From Macropodus opercularis (taxonomy: Eukaryota; Chordata; Actinopteri; Anabantiformes; Osphronemidae): a stretch of DNA of 64,000 nucleotides. The DNA lies in contig CM061097.1 in the NCBI GenBank assembly GCA_030770545.1, forward strand, positions 3,472,501 through 3,536,500, given 5' to 3'. Within the stretch, counting starts at the first letter, position 1. Each line of letters opens with the position of its first letter. This document shows, piece by piece, positions 25,825 to 38,200 of this stretch. Position numbers and translations under genes: made by a program. The notes under the pieces are model-generated. The model made no database searches. It was not told where the DNA came from and was given only the letters and a program-made list of their open reading frames with translations.

Positions 25825-26278
25825 ATGATTTCGTTTTGTTTGGGGTTGTTTTGCCCTTAGAGCCCTTAGCTGCATTTACTGTTGGTTTAGACAAGCTTCG
25901 TGGAGGTTAACACTGGGCCACAGCATTTTACATGTTGAACATTGTGTGGGCCCTCATTCACAACATATAAAACGACAATAACCTTCATATCCCATGTCAA
26001 GGTGGTTTCCTACCTCAGCTCTGTGAACGTTTTTAGACCCTGAACAAGCAGGAGGCTGAGCAGGCTGCTGCCTCACGATCACCACTACGGGCCTACATTT
26101 CCCACAGTCCCCTCTCCGCCGCATGCGGAGCGCCAGACGTTTGATGGTTACCAAGGCAACGAGAATCGCTGAAACACACTGCACTTCGATAGCGCTTCTC
26201 GCAACCCTACGGAAATAATGACGTTGGCTTTGTCACAAAGAAGTTAGTCAAAGTTTGAAACCCTTTAGACGGTAAACA
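25825..26278. promoter_or_regulatory. dnah10 promoter / 5'UTR region
   Basis: The 454-bp gap between the atp6v0a2 poly(A) signal and the dnah10 start codon must contain the dnah10 promoter. It has a small GC-rich core around 26095-26160 (CCGCCGCATGCGG) and an RFX-type X-box at 26147-26160. No TATA box was seen. Confidence 0.65.
26147..26160 (+). promoter_or_regulatory. RFX X-box upstream of dnah10
   Basis: GTTACCAAGGCAAC matches 13 of 14 positions of GTHNYYATRRNAAC; only the central T is A. It ends 118 bp before the dnah10 ATG, inside the short promoter interval. RFX factors, with FOXJ1, drive motile-cilia genes such as axonemal dyneins, so the site is plausible as the main ciliary element. 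Confidence 0.65.
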
Positions 26279-29200
26279 ATGGTCCACAACGATTTACGAG
26301 TGGAATGGATACGACGAGCGGTGTCTGCCGGCTTCAATTTATCCGCCTGTCCCAACTGTTTCGATGAGCTCCTCAGCAGGAGGGACGGGGAAGAAGAGGA
26401 GAAGATCCTCCGGTTTTTGAATTTCGTCTCCGAAGATGACTCGCCGTCATGTCTTTTATTTTTCAAAACTTTTAGAGAGGAACAAATTGAAATTCCAGGT
26501 GAGTTGTAGCATTGTAGCTTAGCGCTCGATTAGCATTCGGGTAACAAAGTAACGCCAAAAGGTCAACAAGTCCAATTCAAATGCTAAATGGCATAACTCA
26601 GTGTCAGATATATTAAGTATTCATAATCATATATTTTTACAAGGTTGCTGTAACCATTTTGTAATTTTGGTAGCATCTGGAAATCATTCAAACCTTATAA
26701 CCTCAGAACTGAAAAATGAAGAAGCGTCTTGGCCGCAAAGTGGAGCAGATATGACCGCATACACACAGAAGACAACGGACCAAAGTCCCAGCTATGTGAG
26801 CTCAAATTTAAGTTTGAACTATCTTGCACCATCTTGCCGTAACAGCTTTTTAATGGTGGATTCCTTGAGTCCTTGACGTGTGTATATTAAATCGATGCTT
26901 CATTTCTGGTTGTCAGAGGACGGAGTTTCAATTGGTCTATCACACTGAGCTTCATGTAGCAGTGAACGAATACCCAGAGAAATATTTGAATTCCTGCGTC
27001 TTCTACTTTCTGAGGAGCACAAGAGGTGAGATTATGCTTCAGTATCAGTACAACAAAGCCTGTTCAGGCCTTAATGTCACATTAAAAAGCATTATCATTT
27101 GTGTTGTAATTAGATACTATAAGTGAACCACTGGACATAAATGAGGCCTATATCCTGATGCCTACGCTGTTTGACTTTGGTGTACACAGTGGAGACCCCC
27201 TTTGCGTGCTGCAGAACAAGCTTGCCAATGTAAAAACTCAACACAAAGCTTTCAGTCAAAATATCAATGACATATCACACATTTTTACACATTTTTTAAA
27301 TTTACAGAAGGAGTATTTTGATCGCATGTCTTCTTAGGTGTATATACCCCTGCTTACTGCCCACCAACTGAAGGAAACTGATGGAGGTTATCAAAGTGAA
27401 CCTGTTTCTATTGAGGGGCCATTATGTGACAAGAATGAAAGAAAAGGTTCAGCAAAGTTAAGTGAGCAATTCATGGTTCGTGATGAGTTGCTCAACAGGA
27501 CTTACAAATTTTTGGGACAGATTAACACAACCATTCAGCAACATCAGATTCAAGGTTTGTCAACTTTTTTAATTGATTTTAATTTGATTAATGATCAGTA
27601 AAAATGACAATGATCAGCTGTCACTGCATTTTTTCATCTACTGCAAGCTACAGATGAATTTTCTTATTCTGCATGTAGCAGCATAGTTTTTCCTTTGAAC
27701 ATTGACACATAAACCTGAAACACATTGTGTATGTTTGTTTCATACAATTTCATAATAAACAGTCCAATCTGCCTGTCTTGACTGCAGATGAGATTACCCT
27801 GCACATCCCTGACCTAGATCTAGAGCCAGATGTGAAAGTGCTGCTTTCTGATGCAAAAATGGTAGAGGAGTTGGAGCAATGTGTGCTGAACTGGCAGACT
27901 CACATTACCATTGTTATTGAGGAGCAGCAAAACAAAAAGCCACAGGTTTGTGACTTTACTTACACTTATAGTTATAGTATATACCACAAATTCAGTGCCA
28001 TTAATTTATTTAGGCTCAATTCACAATAAAATTATCTTCTCAAGGCTCATCTTAAGATCATCATGATTGTATATTCTATAACATCTTAAGATGATCATCT
28101 TAAGACATTTTAGAATATACAAGGCAGGTCTGATAAGATTACAGTTGCAGAACTGGAAGGACTTTTATTTTACCTTTACTTACTGTTGGGGATGCTGCTG
28201 TATGTAGGCATCACTTTCATTTTCCATTTTCCTACAGGCACCTGGCCCTATGGCTGAGATAATGTTTTGGCAGGAGCGTTCATCTGTCTTCAATACTATG
28301 TGTGAACAGTTGAAACATCCTGTAGTAAAGAAGATCTTGGAGGTAACAACTAAAGCAAATGCAAGAATTGTTCGGCTCTTGGAAGAAACGGTTGCTGAAC
28401 TTAATAAACATCGTGCTGAATCGGATGATAATGCACGTTATCTCAGCACACTGGAAAGATACTTCATGGTGAGCTGTATTTTTAAACTGCTTAATATTCC
28501 ATACACTGACCATAACCTTCAGTTCTATTAACTTTTTTCACAATAGTGAGTACAGTATTCTTCTTTTCTTCATGTCAATTAAGTAGAATCTAGCTACTGG
28601 AGCAAATTTTGGTGTGATCCTGGAGACCATAGATCCTCTAATGAACAGCTTGCAAATGGTGTGGATTATCTCATCCCACTATAACACAAATGAACGTATG
28701 GTCCCGCTAATGGAGCGCATTGCCTGGCAGCTGTGTGAACGTGTGTCTCAAGTAATTGATGTCCGTACACTATTCAGGTATGTATAAATACATTGAAATT
28801 TCACATTGGTGGTTCAGATCCTAAGCTTATAAATAATTCGCAATGTCTGTATTATTAGAATCCATTCAATAAAGTTTGGAAGATTCACTATAACAAGAAC
28901 AATGTATTGTGCCTCGAACAGAGATAACAGGAAAGTGGCCAAATCCAAGGTGCATGATGCTAAGCAGATTTTGGAGAAGTGGAAGTCATCCTACTTCAAA
29001 GTACGTGCTGAAATTGAAGAATCCGGAAGGGATTCACGGTGGGAATTTGACCGCAAGCGACTGTTTGAGAGAAGTGATTACATGGCATCTATCTGTCAGG
29101 ACCTGAACAATGTTTTACAGGTCAGCGTACATGTATTTAATAAGTACTAAACTCAAAATCTGGATATTCAGCTGGGATAACAAGCTTTTGCATTTGTGTT

Positions 29201-32200
29201 ATTCAGAGTTTGGAGGAGTTATATAACGTCTTTGGTCCAGAGTTAAAAGGTGTAGCTGGTGATGCTGAAAGGATTGAAGAGGTGCTCTGCAGAATACATG
29301 ATCTGGTTATGCCTATTGAAGAGCTCAGTTTTAATCCTTTCAACATCTGTAAAATAAGCAGCTGGAAAATGGCCATGCAAGAATTTGACAATACAGTTCA
29401 GGTAAGTGGTGAATCAACATAACTTCCTTTTTTAGTTTTCAAAATTTTGTAATTTTACTTCATGTGAGTTAACAAGCTTCTTTGTGTTTGTCATTCGTCT
29501 ACACAGGCTATTGAACGAGATGCGATCAACCTAATTGATCATTCTTTTAAGACACTGCGCTCGTCAACTGCTGCATTTAACATGCTCCTAAAATTCAAGC
29601 ACATCTGCTTCAGAAAGGCGATCAGCAGCCATTTGATGAAAAAGTTCAATGACATTCTGGTTCAGTTCTGCAAAGAGGTACTATATTTGAAATCAAATGC
29701 TAACTCATACTGTATAATTAGCACATATATATATGTGTGTGTGTGTTTAGGTGTGTAGTTATAGATTAAATATTTTTTTTATAATTAGGTTTTGTCTTTG
29801 CTATAGGTTGACAGTATAAATGAAATATTTGAGGCAAAGAAGGACAAACCATCTCTAAATAAAAACGAGCCTCCTGTGGCAGGATCAATCAGATGGGTTC
29901 GATCTCTGCTATACCGCTTGAAACACACCTTCCTTCCCTTTCTAGATGTGCCGGAGATAACCGAGAGTAAACACTTCAAAGTGGTGAGATACCTCACTGT
30001 TACACAACTTTGTACACTACCAGGCAAAGGTTTGAACACACTTTGTCCTACAGTGGTTTGCCTTTATTTGTGTTATTTTCAACATTGTGCACTAATACTA
30101 AAAAACATCCAAATTATGATACAGCACATACAGTGTGGAAAAAAATAAACAGAACATACTGTATTCAGCTTTGATGAACGTTTTGTTCACTCCTGTCAGT
30201 CTCTGACCTGGAATGATTATGACAGGCCATCATGCTCAAATGGCCAAAGAGCCCATTACTTCAGGAGAACAACATGCAATAGAGATTTCTTGGTGCAAGA
30301 AACACAGAGCATGGACTTAAGTGGAAAACTGCCCTTTGGTTTGATGAGTCCATGTCTTTGTTAAGCGTACTGATGGCAAAATGGAGCTTCCTGAGGGAGG
30401 GGTTTGTACAATGTTGAAATACAGTATTTCCAGACTTTGACTGGGAGTGTATGCCAGTGTAAATATTGAACATTTTAGTTATCAAAATATTAGTTTAAAA
30501 TTTGCTGCATCTTTTTCAGGCCAATGATAAGTATGTGAAAATTGGAACACAGATCAGGGAATATGAGAAGACTAAGTTTGGGCACTGGCAGGCTGAGACG
30601 GAACGGACCCTGCCGTTACTAATGAAAAAACCCCTGTTGGTCACTCATGAACAAGTAATTCAGGTGGAACTGGTATGTATGTCCTGCTTTTTTATTCATT
30701 TGTACCGTAAGTGTTTATAATTTTCAAAATACTATATATGCATTCTAAAGTAGGAAAAGGGGAATGTGGTGGCATCAATAATGGCAATCAGACATTGCTT
30801 TATGTTTCAAATTAAAATAGCTACAGTATATTATTATTATTAATAGCATGTATGCATGTATGCTGGTGGTATTATTAATTATTAATGTTCAAAATTCAAA
30901 CTACTGAAATATTATTTTGGCTTTTCATGTTTTCAGGATGTCCAACCAGCTGAGAGCAGCCTAAAGAGGGGTGTGCGATACAGTGTAAACTTTGCTCCAG
31001 AGATAAAAGAAATAATTTCTGAGACAACCAACCTTATTTTACTGGGCTACTCTGTACCTTCTGTGGCACAGAGTGTTGCTCTGCAGGAGCACACATTCCT
31101 TAGGTACCTATGGTTGTCAGTGGTACTCATCAGTCACTAAGTACACTGAATAAAGTAGTATTTGGCCTGACCTATTTCAACCCTGGTTTTAGGTATGTTA
31201 ATGACTTAAACAACCTTGTCAACCACTACCACTCTGCAATGGACTGCCTGAGCAATGAACAATTCATTATGCTGGACCAAAAGATCACACTAGTTAACAA
31301 AGAGATGCTTTTTGGATGCAAAAGACTGAACTGGAATTCCTTGGGTATGGTGCATACATTCCGTTTTAATATACTTTTTCCACATTTCTCATATTAAATA
31401 GGAGGGCATATCAAATTTCTGTTTGTAGGTATCCGTGATTTCATCAGCCAAGGATTTCAGGTTGTTTCCAAGTTTGAGACAGTTGTCAACCAGATCCAGA
31501 CGAATGAAAGGGATATTGAATCCAGGTTGCAATCCATAACAACAGCAAACCTACTGAGATTTCCCCTTCCTGATACATCAAATGACTTGCCAGGTAGAAT
31601 GAATATATTTACTGGATATAGTAATTATGTTGGAATAGAGGAGGTTTTTGATTTGTGAATGTTTTTCAAGGTATCAAGGAGTTCTGTCAACACATTGAGC
31701 AAGAGCGGACCAAGGCTGTGAATTTGCTGAGTAGGAAGTATGCTGACATTGGGCCTCTCATCACTAAAACAGAACATTTGATCATGGAAACCAGCAGTGG
31801 CAAAGCTAAATGTATGGCTGAATATTACACGTATTGGGAACACAAGGTGCTAGACTCTCTTGTAAAGATGGTATTGAGGTAAATACAGTACTTAATGTTT
31901 TGGATGTTTTCTGTTGCTTTGACATATGATACAATATCTGTCTGAACTTTTAAAGTCAACAATGTCAAACATTTCTCTTGTTGACTTTCGCTTTAGGAGT
32001 ATTCAGTCCTTTGACCTGGCAATAATGGGAAATACTGCACTTTTCCAAATTGATGTCATCTTGTCTACCCCTAAGATTGTACTGCAACCCCAAAGCAACG
32101 AGATCTACTGGCTCATCATGCAGTGCATTAAAGACTGTGTAGAGAGCACCAAGGTTGGTTTATAGATATACAGATATAGATAGATAGATACTGTAGATAT

Positions 32201-35200
32201 TTAAATGTAAAGACAGATAAACATATTAATAAATATACATATTTTGCATTTCAGCTATTTGTGCGTTGGATGGGTGGGACATGCATTGAGTGTCCTCCAC
32301 AACATGTCAGTGGTGAAGATGAGTTGGTGACATTTAGCTTCTATAGTGATGTATGGCAGCATCCTCAGATAAATGAAAGTGCCATGATGGTGTCTCAGAA
32401 CATGAAGCAGCTACTTCATTCCTTGGAACGGTACCTTAGTCATTGGAAACGATACCGCCCTCTTTGGGAAAGGAACAAAACAACTGTCAATGAAAAGTTT
32501 GCTGCAAGAAAACCATCCTGTGTCATGTATGACTATAAGCTGCAGTTCCTTGCACGTATCCATCAGGAGGTGATGCTGGAGCCTTTTTCTAAGAATGAAC
32601 ACATGATTCATCTCAATCTGGAGCCTCTGTCTCACACAGTGCAGGAGATTGCAAAGTCCTGGATCAGTTCACTGGGCAGCGTACTCAACAAGCCTGTCAA
32701 AGAGGACCTCTTCAACTTAAGAGATGAACTCATGGTACGAAATCATTGTACAATTATTTTTATAATAAATATTCTTAGTTCTTTGATTTTATATTCCACT
32801 GGTCCTTATGCTCTTTGTGTGCAACAGCAACTCTCTACAAAGCTTCAAGAGAGTCCTGATTCTTTTGATAATCTGAAGTCTGTCCTTGGCACAATCTCAA
32901 ACATCAGGGATATGTCCCTAGATGTGGAAATGAGATTAGCTGATATCAAGGAAAGATACAGAACACTGGCCATGTACAAAGTGGAGGTACTGTCTGTTTA
33001 ATATTGAACTATTGTCCTGTAAAAGTTTAGTTGATATCTGTTTCTCTTGCTGAACGTTCTGTAATCTGAATTTTATACACAGGTTGGAGAAGAGGAAGTG
33101 GAATTGGTGGCAAAAATTGACGAACTGTGGAGTGACCTGTTTGCAGAATCTAAAAAAGTGGATGCAAATCTGACAGATGTAAAAGAATCGTTCACACATG
33201 TAAGACTTCAAACCCAGAAAATCTTTTTTTAAACAGAAAAACCAAAGTCAGGATATTAGATTTACACTTTCACTGTTATTCTGTCTTCATTCCACTTAAA
33301 GATTACGAAAGACAAGATTGAAGAGTTCAAACAGGAATTGTCAGTCTTTGCTGAAAGCTTCAATATGCATGGTCCTGGAGCAGTAGGAGATGATTTGGAC
33401 AAAGGTACTTTAGCAGTCGAACCAGTATATCCAGAATTATAAAACGTAATGTTTACATGTATTTTGTTTTATACATTTATTATTTGTTATTTGCAGGACT
33501 GACAATTATGGAATCATATGAGGCAGACATGGCTAAAATAGTTGCAGGACGGCAGGATCTTGCAAATGCAGAGAAGCTGTTGGACATGCCGGTCACCATG
33601 TACCAAGAGGTTGTCAAAATACAGAAGGACATGCAAGGCTTGAGACAAATATACCACATATATAAAGCTCAGAAGGTGCGTTATTGTAACTATTAGTAAT
33701 ACAGTTTAATGTACACAGATATACTGTAGATGTACATATAGTTATATATTTGTGTTTCTTATGCCATGTAAATAGTTTCTTCTCATATTTTTAGGATGCA
33801 AAGGCAGAATGGTCTCAGACATTGTGGGTGGACTTAAACATCCAGGTGTTGCAGGAGGGAGTTGAGAGTTTCATCAAAAGTTTGAGGCAGTTGCCCAAAG
33901 ATGTACGAGCGTTGCCAGTGGCCTTCTTCCTCGAAGGGCATATGAAAGAATTCAAAGAATCACTGCCTCTTCTGCTGGACTTGAAAAATGACGCCCTCAG
34001 AGACAGGTTAGTTCGTCACCTGTTAGAAGCCAGTCCTGCAATCTGACATATACATGTGTTCATTAAAATGCTAAATAAAGATTTTTTTGGGACTGCAGAC
34101 ACTGGAAGGAACTGATGGAAAGAACTGGAAGTAGCTTTGCGATGAACCCTGACAGCTTCACTTTGGAGAACATGTTTGCTATGGAGTTGCACAAATATGC
34201 AAATGTCATTGGTGACATTGTGGCCTCTGCTGTAAAAGAGCTCAGTATTGAGAAGGCAAGTGCCCATCTTTGTGAATGATTTCAAACTGGACATAGGGAC
34301 CAGTTCTATCACATCTATCACATTGCCAGTGAAAACATACATACTTTCAGTACTTAATTACATATGTGTGTGCATTTGTGTTGGTACTTCTAGGGAGTAA
34401 AAGAGGTGGTGGAAACCTGGGAAAATATGAAGTTTAGTGTGCAGCCCTATTTTAAAGGTGCCCAGGAACGTGGTTATATTCTGAGTGCAGTGGATGACAT
34501 CCTGCTGAATGTGGACAACGATGCCATGAACTTACAGAGCATGGCAGGCAGCCGTTTTGTTGGACCCTTCCTTGTCACTATACAACAATGGGAAAAGCAC
34601 TTGTCACTTATCAGTGAGACCATAGAGGTTAGTGAAAACCAACAACAGTCCTTTAGCTTATCCCTAAAAACCTTACTGAGTACGTATTTATTTCACAGGT
34701 ATGGTTACTGGTGCAGCGAAAATGGATGTACCTTGAGAGCATATTCATTGGTGGAGATATTCGCTCACAGTTACCTGAGGAGGCCAAAAAGTTTGATAAT
34801 ATTCACAAAAGGTTTAAAGAGGTAAGTTCTGCTTTTACGTCTGATGAAATGCAGATGTTTTCGTAGGGGTGCGTGTAAGGGGAATGCATTGTCTACCACC
34901 TATGGGGTTGACATGTCTGCACCTCAAATTGCTGCTTTATTTGTGTCCCTCACACAAGCATTTTTATAATTAAAAGCGCAGAGTCATGAAAATGTGTCTT
35001 TTTTGCGTAGATAATGAATGACACAGTGAAGAGCCCAAACATAAAGCGATGTTGCCTGATTCCCAACCGGCTAACAGACCTGCAGGCCCTGAGTGACAGT
35101 TTAGAGAGGTGTCAGAAGAGTCTTAATGATTACCTGGACTCCAAGAGGAATGCCTTTCCTCGTTTCTTCTTCATCTCTGATGATGAACTGCTCAGCATCC

Positions 35201-38200
35201 TGGGGAGTAGTAACCATGCCTGTGTCCAGGAGCACATGATCAAGGTAACAGGAAACTACATAAAGCTGAAGTGAGGAAGATAACAAAGTGTGTGAAACAC
35301 TTCCTGGTCTGATTTGTTTATTTTTTGTTTCACAAGATGTATGACAACATAGCATCTCTTAGGTTTGATGTGGAAAGCAATGGTGACACAGTAGCTGCAG
35401 CTATGGTGTCTGCTGAAGGTGAAGTGATGGAGCTGAGGAAGCCCATCCCAGTAGAAGGCAGAGTGGAGGAGTGGATGACGGGAGTATTACTTGAGATGAG
35501 GAGTACTAATAGACTTATCACAAAGGAAGCCATCTTCCACTACTGCGAAGACAGGAGCAGGTTAGTAGATATTTCATGTGTACAAGTTGGTGCCAGTTTC
35601 ATTCCAAATGAGTCACAGAAGATTTGCCTTTCCCATGTCCTCTAGGGTGGATTGGATGTTGCTGTACCAGGGCATGGTGGTACTAGCGGCAAATCAAGTG
35701 TGGTGGACCTGGGAGGTAGAGGACGTCTTTAGAAATGTGAAGAAAGGAGAGAAACACGCCCTGAAGAACTATGCAGAGAAAATGCACCAACAGATTGATG
35801 AGCTGGTGACACGCATTACACAACCCATGACGAAAAATGACAGAAGAAAACTTAACACTGTTCTTATCATTGATGTCCATGCAAGAGACATTGTTGACAG
35901 CTTTGTGCTAAACAGGTAAACTCCGCCTTGACCTCCCAAATCTCTGATTCTGCAATTCTAGCCATAAAGTCTGTTGCCTTTTTTCACCTCAGTGTAAGTC
36001 GTGTTCAAAGGTGAAGTGAAATAAATAAAAACTCTTTTTTTTCTAGTATAATGGATGCACATGAGTTTGAATGGGAAAGCCAGTTAAGATTCTACTGGGT
36101 TCGTGAACTTGATAATCTATTTGTGCACCAGTGCAGTGCCTCGTTTTCTTACGGATATGAATACATGGGTCTGAACGGACGATTGGTTATAACCCCACTA
36201 ACAGACCGGATCTACCTCACCCTCACTCAGGTTGACCAATTTGTTTTAACATAAATAAATCATGAACTCTCTACAGAGACCTTTACACGTGGTTTTGTAA
36301 GCTTGTCTCAATTGCTAGATGTCTGTGCATTTGCAATGCAGGCCCTCTCTATGTACTTGGGTGGAGCTCCTGCTGGACCAGCTGGCACAGGCAAGACAGA
36401 GTCCACCAAAGATCTGGCCAAGGCTCTAGGCCTGCTGTGTGTTGTCACAAACTGCGGTGAGGGAATGGACTATAAGGTAAGCAATGCTGAAAAGCCAGCA
36501 GCTGCTCAGTATGTAAATCAACCTTTTTTAGAGGTGCGTTGCTTTGAATTTCATTCTATATGACATAGTTAAAAAAGCAACCACAATTTGAATAATCTGG
36601 AGTCTCTAATCGTTCAGTAGTTGGGCTTAGGGTGTCATTGTTCCTTGTCACTTGATATTCCATTTCTTCTTTGTGTGCAGGCTGTGGGTAAGATCCTTTC
36701 TGGTCTTGCCCAGTGTGGAGCTTGGGGCTGCTTTGATGAGTTCAATCGTATTGATGCTTCAGTGTTGTCAGTTATCTCAGCTCAAATCCAGACTATCCGC
36801 AATGCTCTTACTCTGCATGTTAAAAGGTTTCAAGTAAGTCTGTTTCCTGTATTTTTCAGTTTAACTTGAAAATGTATAAATAACCTATTAGTCTCGAATT
36901 GCTTGCTTTTTTAACCTGTACAGACAAGAGTTACTGTACTGTACTAACCGCTATTCCCCAAACAAACCTCTTTTTCAGTTTGAAGGGCATGAAATCAGTC
37001 TGGATGACAGAATAGGCATTTTCATTACCATGAACCCAGGTTACGCTGGACGCACAGAGCTGCCTGAATCAGTCAAAGCTCTCTTCAGACCTGTTGTTGT
37101 CATTGTGCCTGATCTGCAGCAGATCTGTGAGATAATGCTCTTCTCTGAGGGCTTCTTAAATGCCAAGGTGAGAATCCACACACAAAGCAAAGATTATACA
37201 GATGCTCTTACCCTGAGCCCTGCATGATAACCATACACTGGTTTACTATAATGTACAAGCTTCATGTGAATGCTCTCAGGTGTTAATAATAATAATAATA
37301 AAATGTGAAGCCCCTGATTTCTTATTGAAATACTTTGTTCCATTTAGGTCTTAGCAAAGAAGATGACGGTGCTGTATAAATTGGCTCGTGAGCAGTTGTC
37401 CAAGCAGTCTCATTATGACTTTGGCCTTCGTGCTCTAAAGTCTGTCCTAGTGATGGCAGGAGAGCTGAAGAGGGGCTCAGCAGACCTAAGTGAGGTAAAG
37501 AACAAAGACATTAGAACGATCGATTAGTATGCAATGCTCACTTGAAATCTTATATTTCTTGTATTACTTGTATTTCCTCTCCACAGGATGTGGTTTTGAT
37601 GCGTGCCCTCAGGGACATGAATCTGCCAAAGTTTGTGTTTGAAGATGTACCTCTGTTCCTCGGACTGATCACAGACTTGTTCCCGGGGCTGGACTGTCCT
37701 CGTGTTCACTATCCTACCTTCAATGATGCCGTGGAGCAGATCCTGCAAAAGAACAAATATATCATCTTGCCTACTCAGGTGTCTATTTTGATTCTAAACA
37801 ACTGCTGAGGTTGAGTGGAAAAGATTTTTTCTTCATCATGCAGTTTGTTCTTTCAGGTGGATAAGGTGGTGCAGATGTATGAGACAATGATGACCAGACA
37901 CACTACCATGATTGTAGGCCCAACAGGTGGAGGGAAATCAGTGGTGATCAACACACTATGCCAAGCTCAAACCAAGTAAGTGACTGCGTACATCTCAGAA
38001 GTTTTCACCACCTTTCATGAGCTTTTGTTTGGAAAATACTGGGATTTACTTTATTTATTTACCAGATTGGGGTTGCATACCAAGATGTATCCATTAAATC
38101 CTAAAGCCATGAGCGTTACAGAACTTTATGGTGTTCTGGACCCTGACACTCGAGACTGGACAGATGGAATCTTGTCCAACATCTTCCGGGACATTAACAG

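Larger units (their letters stand above)
26279..33420 (+). other. dnah10: dnah10 N-terminal tail region (DHC_N1-like)
   Basis: About 22 exons encode the helical tail through which dynein heavy chains pair and bind intermediate chains. Recognisable DNAH10 segments are LERYFMNLATGANF at the 28470/28590 junction, RKVAKSKVHDAKQILEKWKS (about 28920-28990) and LYNVFGPELKGVAGD (about 29220). The third and fourth exons (26917, 27113) join in frame across a phase-1 intron. The intron after 29982 hosts a Tc1 relic. The right limit is approximate. Confidence 0.8.

Noticed and set aside
30015..30449. Possible active transposase gene in the dnah10 intron
   Set aside because: Only short decayed fragments of the transposase DNA remain and there is no open frame, so it is a non-autonomous relic.
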